DNA of 64,000 bases from Dryomyza anilis (lineage: Eukaryota > Arthropoda > Insecta > Diptera > Dryomyzidae), in NCBI GenBank assembly GCA_951804985.1, contig OX638130.1:80160583-80224582 (forward strand). Direction: 5' to 3'. The position numbers were made by a program, and so were the translations under genes. Under the pieces are notes generated by a model. That model was not told where the DNA came from, ran no database searches, and saw nothing but the letters and a program-made list of their open reading frames with translations. Below, in pieces: positions 46,689 through 59,968 of the stretch. Every line of letters begins with the position of its first letter. Within the stretch, counting starts at the first letter, position 1.

Positions 46689-49150
46689 ACTAAGAATCAA
46701 CAATATATGTGTAAAATTACTCTTTTTAAGTATAAAACTGAAACACGTTTTTAAATATAAAAGAAAAAGAAAAATTATGTGAAGATATTTTATATTTAAA
46801 TATTACGAATATTTTTGGATTTACAAATTTTTTATTTACAATATTGAGTTTTCGTCTGATGACCTTTGTGTTGTAGAAAGCATAGTTTTATTAATGTAGT
46901 TCGTCTTACACATTACACATCGTTTTACACATTACATTGCAATTTTATATTTTTTATATTCGATTCACAGTTCACAGTTCACAGTTTTCCTAAAAGTTGA
47001 AAATGTTTTTTTTATATAAATCTTTTATTAATTTAGTTTAAATTTTGTAATCGAAGTTTGTTATATTTATATTTGTCGAAATATGTTTTTTATATCATTT
47101 CACTTAATAATTTTGTTCATGTATTTTCTGAACACAATAATTGAAACTCTTTTTCGTGGAGATTCTGTTTTTTTTTTGCAACTTTCTGTAAAACCAACAA
47201 CAACAACAACAAAACCATCCCTACGGGGAAAAGAACCGGTCCTAGACTATGCACGTGACAGGTTCCACGGAGATAGTTAACCGGTCCTAGTTCGGGCTCT
47301 TTTATATGAAACCAACATCCAACTTTAACACAGCGTTGCCCTAGGGAGGGGTCAATTAACACATCCTGCAGACCTTCAGACCTATCACAGGACTGGTCTT
47401 CAAAATCGTGTTCTGTGACCGGTATTAATGGTTCATTCAGTAAAAAAAGTATTTTTTATTTATTTTTTATTGTTACTATTTTATTGTCACTTTTATATAT
47501 TTTAAATTTTACTTATTTTATTTTACCTTCTTCTTCAAGCATTTACATTTCATTTATTATTCCACCTTGCGTAAGTTCATTACAATTACTTGGAAGATAT
47601 GCTGAATTTAAATCAATGCAGTATCGAAAAACAGTCTACGAATTATAGACGCATTGGTTGCAGCGTGAAAATAAGTCTCGTGACTTTGGCGCCACCTAGT
47701 GCCTTATAGCTCCACTAGCGACATGTTTGGCATTGACACGATCCATCTCCTCATGCTGACCTTTAGACTTATCACAGAACTGGTCTTCAAGAACCTGTCT
47801 TAAGTCGGTACCGGTCACGTGATAGGTAGTTTTAGACCAATTGATACCTTCAGGGTTTAAAAAAACTGAAATGTTGCAATAGCAGTAGCAACTGCTCTGA
47901 CTGCGACTATTTCAAACACAACAGCAGCAGCAGTAGCCAGTAGCACATTTCTGAAAACTAAAACTATGAGAGTCACCAGTAGTAATTCAAATTTAAAAAA
48001 TGACTACTGCTGCTGGTGCTATTTAATTTTCAATTCTTACGACGGCTGTTCGGTTTTTGTGTATGGCTGTGGCAGTCAAACACAACTACCGATAGTCGTT
48101 GTTCGGTTGTTGCAAAATAGCCGACAGTTGTTGTTCGGGTTTTTGGGTGGCTACATTAATTTCTCGACCTCCTCTATCGATTTCCGCGATAAAAAAGTTG
48201 GTAAAAAAAGCGATTTCCGCGCACTTAGAGTGGGCGTGGCTTACCCCTCTGGGTGACTACATTAATTTCTCGACCTCCTCTATTGATTTCAGGTATAAAA
48301 AAAAGTTGGTACAAAAAAACGAATTCCGCCCACTTTAAGAGGACGGGGCCTAATCCACTTCGATCACTTGGTGGAGGTGTCACAAAATCTCTGGTACAGA
48401 AACCCTTCCTTTTTTTAATAATTTTAAATTTTTTTAAAATAACTCTAAAAAAACACAAAAAAAACACTAAAAACTCTAAAAAAGAACACTAAAATAACGC
48501 TAAAAATAACGCTAAAAATACACAAACACTTCGAGATAGAGGGTGTGTTCGTAGTGCACTAAGCAAAGTTGTATACTGTTCTGTTTTCGTTGCGTTCTGT
48601 TTTCGTTGCGTAGTGTATTTGTTAGTGTTCGCAAACACAAACGCTAAGAAGGAAGGTAGCGTTAGTGTTTTTCATGTTAGGTTTGTGTTTTCGTAGTGTT
48701 CGTATCAAAGAACAGTACAGTAAGGTACAGTACGTTAGTGTTTTTTTTCGATCTCTGTGCACACAGAGAAAAAGTTATACATGTCCAATTTCGTTCACAG
48801 CCTAAAAATAAAAAAGACATTTAGTTAAAATGAAAACAAGAACACTTTAATACTCATTAATATAAAAATTCATAATAACATGTTAGTGAAACCAATGTTT
48901 TCTAATATATAGTTGACCGATGTCTGTAGTTTATTAATGTCTTTACTGCTGGTTTCACTCAAAATACACGAAATCGTTCGTGTATGTTACGAAAATATTC
49001 GTGAAATTTATCCACGAAATATTTCGTAAAATACCGGAAAGAACTATATGATAAAATTACGAATCTTAATTCTTTATTTTACGAATATATTCGTAGATTT
49101 TATCTACGAAATCCATTTGTACATAACACGAAAGATTCGTAATTTATTGA
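46689..49150. other. Repeat-rich region without a recognised gene
   Basis: At 47195-47425 an AACAACAACAAC tract leads to CGGGGAAAAGAACCGGTCC and ACCTATCACAGGACTGGTCT. A diverged copy of the last part is at 47758-47820, so this may be the 3' region of a retroelement. At 48151-48340 there are two units of about 107 bp with CGACCTCCTCTATCGATTTC. At 48580-48720 GTTTTCGTTGCGT-type repeats occur. No coding gene was found. Confidence 0.45.
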
Positions 49151-49153
49151 ATA

Positions 49154-50175
49154 CTAGTATTTTGTACCCGGGCTGCGCAACAGGGTTCTTCTGTAATTTC
49201 ATGGTTTTTAAACCATTTTTAAAAACAAACAAATTTTTACTTAAGTTTTTGTATCTGTTGTCTTGTATTTTTGTGATTTTGAATGTTTGCTTTGTTTTTG
49301 TGTTTTTGCTTTTCTTTTTGTGTTTTACTTTATGTGTGTTTTTGATTTTGTTTTTTGTTGTGTTTTTGCTATTATGTTTATTTCAGTTTTAATGTTTTGT
49401 TTTTGTATATTATTTTTATGCTTTTGTTTTTATTTTGGGTTTTTGAATTTGATTTTAATTTTTGCTTTGTGTCATTACTTTTGTATTTTTACTGTAGCTT
49501 TTGTGTTTTTGATTTTGTGTTTTTGCTTTAATAATTATGCTTTTGTGTCATGCTTTTGATTGTGTTTATGTTTTTCTGTTTCTGGTTTTGTTTTTGTGTT
49601 GCATTTGTGTTTTTGCTTTTGTTTTCCTTTTGTTTTTGTGTTTTTGCTATTATTTTCCTGATTTTGCTTTTAATTTTTTGTTTGCAATTGTGTTTTTGCT
49701 TTTGTTTTTCTTTTTATGCTTTAAACACAAAAGGAAAAAAATATAAACAAAAGCGGAAACACAAAAACAAAGGCAAAAACACAAAAAAAAGAAAAACAAA
49801 AGCAAAAACACAAATGCAAACACAAAATTAAAAGCAAAATCAGAAAAATAAAAGCAAAAACACAAAAACAAAAGGAAAACAAAAGCAAAAACACAAATTC
49901 AACACAAAAACAAAACCAAAAACAGAAACAGAAAAACATAAACACAATCAAAAGCAATGACACAAAAGCATAATTATAAAAAGAAAAACAAAAGCAAAAA
50001 CACAATTGCAAACAAAAAATTAAAAGCAAAATCAGGAAAATAAAAGCAAAAACACAAAAACAAAAGGAAAACAAAAGCAAAAACACAAATGCAACACAAA
50101 AACAAAACCAAAAACAGTGTGTTTTTACTTTTGTATTTTTTTTTTATTTGTGTTTTTTATTTCATCTTCTTAGCT
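49154..50175 (-). mobile_element. Helitron-like element with an expanded low-complexity palindrome
   Basis: On the minus strand the right end reads GCAGCCCGGGTACAAAATACTAG followed by T, a plausible Helitron CTAG end with a short hairpin. The other end, CCAGCTAAGAAGATGAAATA, resembles the AAGCTAAAAAGATGAAACA segment of the complete Helitron near 31320. Between lies a strand-asymmetric tract. From 49260 to 49730 it is TTTTTGTGTTTTTGCTTTTG-like, and from 49735 to 50115 it is the inverted complement, with one arm duplicated. The open frames here are artefacts. Confidence 0.55.
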
Positions 50176-50399
50176 GGGGGGTTATTATGTATCGCGTAGT
50201 CAATGCGATACGAAAGTCAATTTAAATCGAAGAACAAAGCTTTACGAAGGCAAATTCATACAATCTAACGGAATTGAAAAGGTAGCCGTGTTTTCACTTT
50301 GTGAATTTGAATACGAAAGTTCCAAATTTAAATGCGGAAGTCACACTACCAAAGTACCATTTATTAGAATGCGAGTAATATCACTTTCGAATCGCATTA

Positions 50400-51490
50400 C
50401 AGAGTAACCCCCCTGGTGTAGGTTACGTTAGGTTTTGAGGTGTCGGCAATCGTTGTGTTGTCGACCACTTAGACCAGAGTTGATCCATTGTGTTCCCTTT
50501 ATATGGTGTCTTATGGACGTGTGTCCATTTTCGTCCATCCAGATGCGCGGATGAATTTCATTATTTTTAGCGGATGTTTGTTCTTGATGTCGTCTATTCC
50601 TGGAAGAAAAAAGAGCCTAGAATTTTGTTACGTTTGATCTATAGTGCAGGACATTGGCAGAGGAAGTGATAGTTGTTTTCCTCGGCATCTATGTCACCGC
50701 ACCACCTACACAGGTCGTCCCCTCTAAAACCCATTTTTCTAAGATGTGTTAGTAAGGTGTTATGTCCTGTGATAATTCCTACTAGTAAACCAAGTTCTGT
50801 CTTTTGAGCTCAAGTATAGTCTTGCTGTATCCCTTTTTTATGTCGTTCCATATTTTTTTGTAGCGAGGTTTGAGTCGTGCCATCTTTTTATCATTTGTTC
50901 TTCGAGTCTTTTGTATTTTGAAGTCTGCCACAGGAGGTTTTACAGTGTTATCTGTTTCTTCCGTTTGTTTTACAACTCCTAACTTTGCCAGTTCGTCGGC
51001 TTTTTCATTTCCTGGAATATTGTTATGTTCTGGTACCCAGCACAGTTTTAAACAGTGTTGTTCATCGAGAACCTTGAGTTCTCTGCGGCAACGGCTGACT
51101 ACCTCCGATCTAATATTCCTATTATGCAAGGCTTTGATGGTTGCTTGGCTGTCGATGAAGATGGTAATACCGGTTTCTGGTATTGCCCTCATCGTGATCA
51201 AGCTAGCTGCCTCTGATACTGCATATTTTCTGCTTGAAATATCGAGCATTCGGCCCTAATTTTGATGGATTTTTCAATATTTAATTTTTCGCAGTATATA
51301 CCCTGTTCCTGCTTCCATCTTGGAACCATCAGTGTATACATTCGCTTCGTTTGGTCTTATGCTGTTGGCTGATTGCACATTTTATTTAGTGCTCCCCACC
51401 ATACTATGCTACCATAGTTAAGAATTCGTCGTATGATAGCTTTGTACATCCAATGAATTAGCTTTGGTTGTACACCCCAGGTTGTGCCCC
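50400..51490 (-). pseudogene. Non-LTR retrotransposon fragment with RNase H domain
   Basis: On the minus strand 51490-51250 contains HWMYKAIIRRILNYGSIVWW, typical of the region after the reverse transcriptase palm. The frame 51249-50782 holds the RNase H motifs TIFIDSQATIKAL and LCWVPEHNNIPGNEKADELA. Beyond 50782 come GHNTLLTHLRKMG and a CRWCG cysteine motif (about 50765-50690). Frames change and stops occur, so it is dead. RNase H with this layout is known in I- and R1-group LINEs. The 5' part is missing. Confidence 0.8.
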
Positions 51491-51504
51491 CTGGTGTAAG
51501 TTAT

Positions 51505-51600
51505 AGTTATATCGTTTTGAAAGTTTAGATTGTATGGGAGGTGCCACGCCCCTTTGTCAAATCCCGCTCATATATCGCTTAGTCCGGAGTCCTCGTGCAA
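51505..51600 (-). repeat. Helitron-family fragment
   Basis: The minus strand has GCGGGATTTGACAAAGGGGC, GTGGCACCTCCCATAC and TATATCG, matching 41030-41090 of the Helitron relative. It is a small remnant. Confidence 0.6.
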
Positions 51601-51748
51601 TTTAAACAGCCTTGTAAAGGTTTTAAAAATGAGCAAGAGTAGAAATATTAAAATTTTGAATATTAGGGTGACCATAGGTAGATAATAATCACAATTTTAT
51701 TAAAATAGAATTATCTCAATAACTCCCTTTTTTAAAAAATTAAAATAT

Positions 51749-51896
<148 letters not shown>

Positions 51897-52261
51897 CCTT
51901 TTGCTAACAAACTGTAAAAATTTCAGAGTGGTGTTCGGGCTAGTCCCCAAGTTATTAATAAAAATGTTTTATAAAGTAGACATTTTCTTATGAAATTTTT
52001 ATTATAAAGTTTTGTAATTATTTTCTTTGTAATGTTATTAAACTATAAAAGCCATTATAATTTATTTTTTAGCTTTTAAAAATAATAATTAATTTAGAGT
52101 GACCATATTTGTTAGGTGACCAACCATAAATATAGATCTTTGTGCTGAACTTTACTAAACCAGCCGATTCAAAAGTATAATAAATATATAAATCGAAAAA
52201 CTTGTACACCTACATATATATATTTTTTTACAAATTAACCAACGCTCAGAGGATGCCCCCT
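51897..52261. other. AT-rich spacer
   Basis: I recognise nothing between the microsatellite and the 3' end of the LINE. GTGACCAT recurs near 51668 and 52100, a weak sign of a short repeat. Confidence 0.4.
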
Positions 52262-55081
52262 ATACATGCAATCGATCGTAATGCAAATGATCGTAAGAAG
52301 GGATGATAGGTTAAAGGGAGGGGGGAAAGATGGAGTAGTGTCGGTGAATGTTTGTTTTGAACTTGCCAATATCGAAAATGTCGGGAAAAACGGACGCAGG
52401 GAGATTGTTCCACAAACGTGTCGTGCGACTGAAGAACGAATTATCTCTATAATGCGTGGTTCTGTTGAGAGCCGAGTGGACTACGAAGGGGTGGGCTTGG
52501 TTTGATGCCCGAGTAGAACGAGAAAACACACGACCTGGTGGAATCAGGCCATGTATTTCCCTCGAACCCTTATCGTTGTAATACCTATAAAACATGCTTA
52601 CACACCAAACGGTCCTTCGGTGCTCAAGAGAACCAATGACGATGAGATATTTTCATCCCCTATTAAATATATCGCACGTTGTTGTATTCGGTCCAGGAAC
52701 TCCAAGGAGGATTTTGAAGCCCCCGCCCAAATGTGCGAATTGAATTCCATTTTAGGCCGAATATAGGTAGTGTAGACAGTGCGTAAGTCAGCAGGAGTGA
52801 AGTATGTTTTACACCGTTTTAAAAAACCGAGGCACTTGGCCGCTTCTTTCGACACATTAAATATGTGATCATTCCAACGGAGATCACATTGAATTGATAT
52901 TCACAGAACGTCAAGAACAGCGCAATATCCACAATACCCATATAGAGGGGAGGAAGGGGTGAATCCATTCTTTTGTGAGATAACAGACAACATTGGGTCT
53001 TGTTTGCATTAAAAACTACTCTATTTGCATCACCCCACTCGGAGATTGATTTAAGGTCTTTATTGAGTGTGTCATTCATAGTGCGTCTTTTACTCTCAAT
53101 CTCCAAAGAGTTTGGACGCTTGTTCAACGAGTATGAATGGAAAATGTTACTGTCATCTGCAAAGGAGTTAATTGGGTTCTGAGTCAATGACAGAAGATCA
53201 TTGATAAATACCAGAAATAGGGACGGGGATAGGACGGAACCCTGCGGAACTCCAGAATTGATGAAATGTTGTTCTGAAAAAACACCATCCATCGCAACTC
53301 GTATTGAACAACCCTGGAGAAAACTCGATATCCATCGAGTAAAATATTTCCCGACACCAAATGCAATTGGTTTTGAAACGAGGGCTTTATGCCACACTCG
53401 ATCAAAAGCCTTGGAAATATCGAGAGCAACAGCCTTACTCTCCCCGAAAAGGTGAACACAATTATTTCACTTTTCGGAGAGGACCGCCATCAAGTCACCT
53501 GTGGATCTGGTCCAACGGAAACCATATTGGCGGTCACTGAGCAATTCGTTGTGCTCAAGATAGTTCACAAGGTGGAAGTTAATTACGCTCTCCATTACCT
53601 TGGAGAGTGCAGAGCATATTGTAATGGGTCGGAAATTGGCAGGGTTCGTAGCCTCGCCCTTTTTCGGAACTGGCTGGACATTGGCAACCTTCCAACAAGA
53701 TGGAAAAACTCCTGTCGTGTAGGAGATGTTGAAAAGGTTACGCAACGGACAAGCCAGCGTTGACGCGCACTTCTTCAACACATGGGCAGATATGCCATCT
53801 GGCCCAGAGGCTTTGTCAATGTTGAGGTTTGCTAAAACCTTTTTAACTGCCCGAGTTCGCAAATGAATATCCGGCATTGCAGAAGAAACAAAATCGACGA
53901 CGGGCAGTGGTTGATTACTATCTGGAAGCGTGGAATTATTTGGAAATAATTCTGCCAAGAGATTAGCTTTATCAACCGGGTCAGTGAAGGTCTGGCCATT
54001 CATAATAAGAGTTGGAGTAGACGATGTCGTCTGGTTCTTCACCCTTTTTACGAATGACCAGAAATTTTTACTACCTTTGTGGTAGAGTAGGATCTTTTTG
54101 CGCGCATTTTGTTCGTGAAGAAAGTTTTCGCGCGAGATCACGGCATTACAGCGATTCCTAGCCTGTATGCGAAGTCTTTCTGTGTCGGCATTCTTGTTAG
54201 AACGCCAATTCTGAAAGGCTTCCTCTTTCGACCTGACTGCAATCCTGCAAGTCTCATTAAACCAAGAGTGGTACTTGGGTTTAATGCTAATCTTTTTAGA
54301 AGGTATGAAGGACCGCATACCTAATAAAATAATATGTTGTACCATTAAAGCCGCGGCATTTATGTCTCTATCAGCGAAACACAATTTCCAATTAAAGTTG
54401 CGAAAAAATCATTTAACGCAACCCAATACAGTCCTCTTCGGGGCTTTAATCGTAGAGGCGCGTAAACTAGAATACGAAAACTCAGCGGAAACAGTACAGT
54501 GGTCGGAGTTACCAAGAGGTGCAAGGACTTTTACATCATATTTTTCATGATGTGAAGTCAGAAAAAGGTCTAGGACTTTTTGGCTCTGCCCACCGACGCG
54601 TGGGAGGTTCCTTCACCAATTGAGTGAGTTGATTGCACTCTGCAAACAGCTCAACATAACAACCCTCCTGTGTTGATAGACCCGAGTGGCTAAACCAAGT
54701 GGCGTTGTGCATCCAACTTATTACAGGTAGATACCCTATCTAAATTCGAGCTCCTATAAATAAAGCACAAGTGCATGATATGTGAACAAATTTTAAATTT
54801 AACCCAAATAGTGTTAAATTCTCTATATGTCACACTATGTTGTTGCTGCAACTGGTAAACAACGTCACTGCGAATATATAAGGCATAAAACAATGGCAGT
54901 AGGTAATAACAAGGTATGTGAAAAAGTAGATCTGCACCCTCATTCCCTGGGTCTCACATAGTGCCATTAATTGTGGCCTATTGACGGACACATACGCATA
55001 TACAGAAAAGAAATTCGTCCTCAGCCCACGTATGTTGCAAAAATCTATGTGAAAGTTTTGCGACATTTTTTCTACTGGGCG
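52262..55081 (-). pseudogene. Decayed non-LTR retrotransposon ORF2 (endonuclease + reverse transcriptase)
   Basis: On the minus strand the start is ATG at 55066 with FHIDFCNIRGLRTNFFSVYA and LMALCET, the endonuclease N-terminus. The middle of that domain is missing. GNSDHCTVSAEFSYSSLR near 54500 carries the catalytic SDH. Reverse transcriptase motifs follow: DKASGPDGISAHVLKKCAS, FRPITICSALSKVMESVIN, GVPQGSVLSPSLFLVFINDL and the catalytic FADD near 53160. The C-terminus has RTTRLWNNLPASVFPD at 52420. At least four frameshifts or stops break it. The layout and the LWNNLP ending resemble CR1/Jockey-group LINEs; the exact clade is uncertain. Confidence 0.88.
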
Positions 55082-56354
55082 AGTTCAAACAGGGGCGGAT
55101 CCAGAAGTATGATTTGGGGGGGGGGGGGGGTGTGGATTGATTTTTTTGCGCATTTTTTCCAATTTTCACTAAAATGCGCCCCAAAAATTTATTTTGCGCC
55201 CTTTTTTTATATTTTCTCATCAAATACAGTGGATAATGAATTATACACAACTGCACTTCTTTAAACCAAGTTTTTTTCTTTAAATCAACCGTTTTATTTG
55301 CTTAAAAAACAAAAAAAATATAGAGTGCGGTCGGATCTGTGGTTCCCTAGAAAAATCGATATCCGGTGATATCCTATATTTGGTCATATAGGTACTCAAA
55401 TGAAAGGTAATAATGCCACATTTGTAATTATATGGTTATTTTAATGATCTTATAATCTTAGCGATTAGGATTTGTAATTATGTAAAAAATAAAATTAAAA
55501 TGAAATGCTGATTGTTGAGAAAAATATTTAATTATTTATCAGAATGACGAAGAAAATTTGGAAATGAATAGGTAACGTAAAACGCTTTTTTTAATTTTCT
55601 AGAAGTGGCCCAACAGTTAATTATAATATTTCGTTGGGAAGTTATATCGAAGAAGCGCCGCAGGCGAAATTTTCCTATAATAAAAATAAGACCATAAATA
55701 AAAATGTTCATTGAATGTTATCTAATGGTACCCCTTGTTTTACAGTGCCATCATTTCTTACAATGACTATTTACACATAAATTTGAAAAATTAATTATTT
55801 TTGGTCTCTGATTTTAGGAAGGTGTACATATCTCAGTACCCTTTGGAAACAAAATTCAATTTGTGTATTATATTAAAGGTGATCAATACCGCCATCTCGT
55901 TGGAAAACTACTTCAGATATACACAATGTATTTTTAATGATTATTTTCACTTTTCAAGTTAGCATATTTCGAAACCAAAAATATTTGAATTTGAATTTTT
56001 TTAAAAGTATAACATTTGTACCAATTGTACCATTTGTACCATTTGTACCAAACTTAAGTTTGATTTTTAACCTAATTTTTTGTACCATTTATTCAAGAAC
56101 TAAAAGGCAATAGTTACTTCACCAATTATTAAATGAATTTACAACACTTTTTTTTTAATTTCAAAAATACTAAAAACGTAAAAATCGGATTATAAATCGT
56201 AGTTATAGAACTAAAAGTCATCAAATAAATTTTGTTTCAATATCGATTTTTTTTGTTAATAACTTCTTCAATTATAATTTGTAACAATCACCACCTTTTA
56301 GCGCAATACCGATTGGACATACTTAAAAACTATATTTTGTGAATATTTGATTTT

Positions 56355-58000
56355 TATACCCTAAACCTATGAGGTACAGGGTATATTAACTTCGTGCATA
56401 TATTGTAACGCCCCTTAGGAGGCGTGTCCGGTATGGAAAAGTATATATATTCTTGATCAGCATCACCACCCGAGTCCGTTTAGCCATGTCCGTCTGTCTT
56501 GCTGTCCGTATACATGATAAGTTGAGAAATACTGCTTAGATATTTCGTTTCAATACTTTTTAGCCAAAAGTTAGTTTTGTCAATGTAAATGAGCCAAATT
56601 GGTCAACGGACACGCCCACCTCCCATACAAGTCACTTTTATATAATTCTTTACGAAGCAATAACTCGAAAAGTATTCAAGATATACTTACACGGATAGAA
56701 AAGATTTGCTTGAATATGCTTGAATGTAATTATAACGTACTTCGAAATCACCATATACATATTGGGAGTAATATCTAATTACATTATTATTGAATTGTAT
56801 TATTATTTTGTTCAGATTAAAATATTATTATACGATATTTAAACACAAATTGCTTTAATCGCGGATTTACATGAATTTACTATATTAATGTTTCTGTAGA
56901 AATATACATTTTTCATCAGATATTAATATATGTATGTTTGATATTACCGATATTTAACACACCCTACGTCAATAAAAGATTCTTTGAATTATATGTATTT
57001 GGTTATTCGTGATTGTTACTGGGTGACAACGAATTTAAAAATAATAGCATTATTTTTTTTATACGTATGTTTAGCATTACAATATCACAATTAAATAACA
57101 GCGCTGCCTACTTTTAGCACTCAGTAGCACTCACATTAATACTCTTCATATAGTTCAAAGTTCTTTTTGTTGGAAGAATTTGCTTAAGTACCGCCAATTA
57201 CTGTTAATACCAGATAGTGGCTGTTTGTGAAATTTCCAATTCATCCGTAAAGTACTGAACTCAAAATAGGAACAATAGATGGAAATAAAATTATTAGGTA
57301 TAAATAAAATATGTGTAATAAAAATAAAATAAAAGTTTAAGTTTATAATTATATAATATAAATAAAAAAAAATTAATTTAAAAATAGGAAAAAAACGAAT
57401 ATTGTGTAAAGAAGATATTAGCACTAAATTTACTATTTTTACATTAAAATTAAATGTAAACATAAATATGTTTACATGTTAATAAAATGTTTTTTACATT
57501 CAAACATAGATATGTTTGCAAGAACGCCGAAAATTATCCATTCTGAACATAAATATGTTTGAACGAAAACAAAAATATGTTTGGCTATTATTATAATAAT
57601 GTTTGACAATGAAATAATACTTTTGTTTGCATGAAGCTCTAAAGATATATGTAATGCCTGCAAAATTATGTTTGGGAGAGCCCTTTTTTTGCAGCGTGTA
57701 TAAAATTTAAAACGTATTATTAGAATTCACCTAAAAATATGTGATCCAAAAATGGGCGTGATACGCCCACATTTTATTATATTTCAACATGTTTCAATTT
57801 TTTTTTATTTTCACTTTTACATCAATTTTTTAAATTAATTGGATATACGTCGTCAGAAATTTGGTATGTAGATAATATTCTGAGTGTAAGAATGTTCAGC
57901 ATAATTAAGAACTTCAAAGGTAGGTATACAATTAAATTACCAACATTAATATTCACACCATAGGTGTAGGGTATTCCATAGTCGGACCCGACCGACTATA
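56355..58000 (+). mobile_element. DINE-1/INE-1-like element D3, expanded
   Basis: The core is the clearest of the three: GTCCGGTATGGAAAAGTATA, ATATATTCTTGATCAGCATC and TAGCCATGTCCGTCTGTC near 56425-56500. It ends GTGTAGGGTATTCC and the hairpin TAGTCGG-ACCCGA-CCGACTA at 57979-57998. At 1.65 kb it is much longer than D1 and D2, and the stretch 56700-57660 could be a further nested insertion. Confidence 0.7.
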
Positions 58001-59139
58001 AAAGTCCGTCCGATGTGACCGAACTTACCCATGTGACCTAACTTTCCCAACTCGTTAATTATGAAAATATACCAACACATCTAAAACTATGAATTGTCGA
58101 ACTTATATCAAATTTTCAAAAATGGTATTTGGACTTATAGTTAGTTATACAACGAAGATATACAAAATATATGTATATTTTTAAAAACTGTGGCGCATCA
58201 GTATAGACAATTTAAAGTCAAATTTAAATTCAAAATCATCTATTTGACAATTTATTCTATACAAAAATTATAAAAAAGTCGAATTTTTTTGAAGTCGAAT
58301 TATTAAAGTTGTCTAAAATTGTCTATGGTTATGCGCCTATAATGTTTAAATTCGATTTAATATTGATACCCCGAGACAAAATTTATGTAATTTTTCAGGA
58401 ATATTTCCGGCCAACACACAGATAAATGGAATATTTTGGGAAGTGTATAGCAGTTTGTAAAATTTTGTGGTTTTTTAATGACAGATTCACGGCATATTTT
58501 GGAATCGGACAGTTCGGGCAGACAGCTTGTGATACAAACTCCGCCTATCTCTTTTTAAAATATGTCGAAAAAATGTTTCTAAATTGTCTCGACCCTGCCT
58601 AGAATTTTTGTCTTGGGACATTTTGATATAGATCTCAAAATATTTAAAACTCGAATTGTGTATTCTTCAGAATCTTTGTCAAAATACAATGGCGCATTTT
58701 CGTAGACAATTTAAAGTAAAAGTTACCCGCTATTTTGGACAATTTTAACAAATATTAAAATGTCAAAAAGTTTTTTTTAAGTCGCAAAATTTAAAAAAGG
58801 CGAACAATTAAAAAGGTAATTTACAGAATATTAGTAATCTGGAGATAGTTAGTAATTTTTACACAAAGGCGCAATGTAGAAAAGCTCAAAAATGCGTAAA
58901 CTATTTAAATAACAATCAAAATTAAAACAGCGCATAATTTACAGAATTTTATAGTCTTAACAAGCGCAAAATTATCAAAACAAACACAAAATGAAAATGA
59001 CGCATATTTACTCTGTAAACGAATTGTGTTGTTTTTTTTTTGAATATTTGGCGCCTTTTTCTATAGTTTGCGATCTTTTTAAAAGCCGCAAACATTCTGC
59101 ATTTTAGGCGCTTTTTCCATTTTATGTTTATTTTTTTGA

Positions 59140-59830
59140 AAATTTAGCGCGTTTCTCTTTAGTTTCCGGTCTTTTAAAAAGGCCTAAAAATTTTGTAAAT
59201 TAGGCGAATTTGCAATTTTATGCTTTTTTGAAAATTTTGCGCCTTTCTCTATATTTTGCGCCCTTCTGTAGAGGCGCAAAAATTTTGTAAATTAGGCGCA
59301 TTTGCAATTTTATGCTTTTTTGAACATTTTGCGCCTTTCTCTATATTTTGCGCCCTTCTATAGAGGCGCAAAAATTTTGTAAATTAGGCGCATTTGCAAT
59401 TTTATGCTTTTTTGAAAATTTTGCGCCTTTCTCTACATTTTGCACCCTTCTATAGAAGCGCAAAAATTTTGTAAATTTTTATGCTTTTTTGAACATTTTG
59501 CACCTTTTTCTATATTTTGCGCCCTTCTATAGAGGCGCAAAAATTTTGTAAATTGGGCGCATTTGCAATTTTATGCTTTTTTGAACATTTTGCGCCCTTC
59601 TGTAGAGGCACACAAATTTTGTAAATTAGGCGCATTTGCAATTTTATGCTTTTTTGAATATTTTGCGCCTTTCTCTATATTTTGCGCCCTTCTGCAGAGG
59701 CGCAAAAATTTTGTAAATTAGACGCATTTGCAATTTTATGCTTTTTGAACATTTTGCGCCTTTTTCTATATTTTTTTGCGCCTTTTTCTATATTTTGCGC
59801 CTTTCTCTATAGTTTCCGCTCTTTTTAAAA
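59140..59830. repeat. 92-bp tandem repeat, about seven units
   Basis: TTTTATGCTTTTTTGAA recurs near 59218, 59310, 59402, 59479, 59571, 59644 and 59736. The spacing is 92 bp except for two shortened units (77 and 73 bp). Each unit has GCGCCTTTCTCTATATTTTG and GAGGCGCAAAAATTTTGTAA. The array lies at the right end of the hAT-type element. Confidence 0.85.
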
Positions 59831-59968
59831 AGCGCAAAATTTTGAATATTAGGCGCATTTTTTTCATGTTGCGTTTTTTTTTTAAATTTGTTTGAAAAAT
59901 TCAAAAGTGCGCCTTTTTTGGGGGGGCGATCGCCCCCCTTCCCCCCTGGATCCGCGCTTAAGTTCAAA

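Larger units (their letters stand above)
55090..59960. mobile_element. Non-autonomous hAT-type element, 4.9 kb, CAGGGGCGGATCCAG ends
   Basis: The left end is CAGGGGCGGATCCAG and the right end is CTGGATCCGCGCTTA. The exact 8-bp duplication AGTTCAAA is at 55082-55089 and 59961-59968. It landed 16 bp upstream of the LINE ORF2 start. There is no transposase. It contains a DINE-like element (56355-58000) and a 92-bp tandem array. The segment 55330-56350 is plain AT-rich interior, with a triplicated ACCATTTGTACC near 56020-56050. Confidence 0.87.

Noticed and set aside
47966..48492. Overlapping 79-96-codon frames
   Set aside because: They follow a two-unit direct repeat and AT-rich sequence, appear in several frames, and match no family that I know.
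49263..50086. Several Phe/Leu/Cys-rich frames resembling membrane proteins
   Set aside because: They derive from a T/G-rich low-complexity inverted repeat and appear on both strands.
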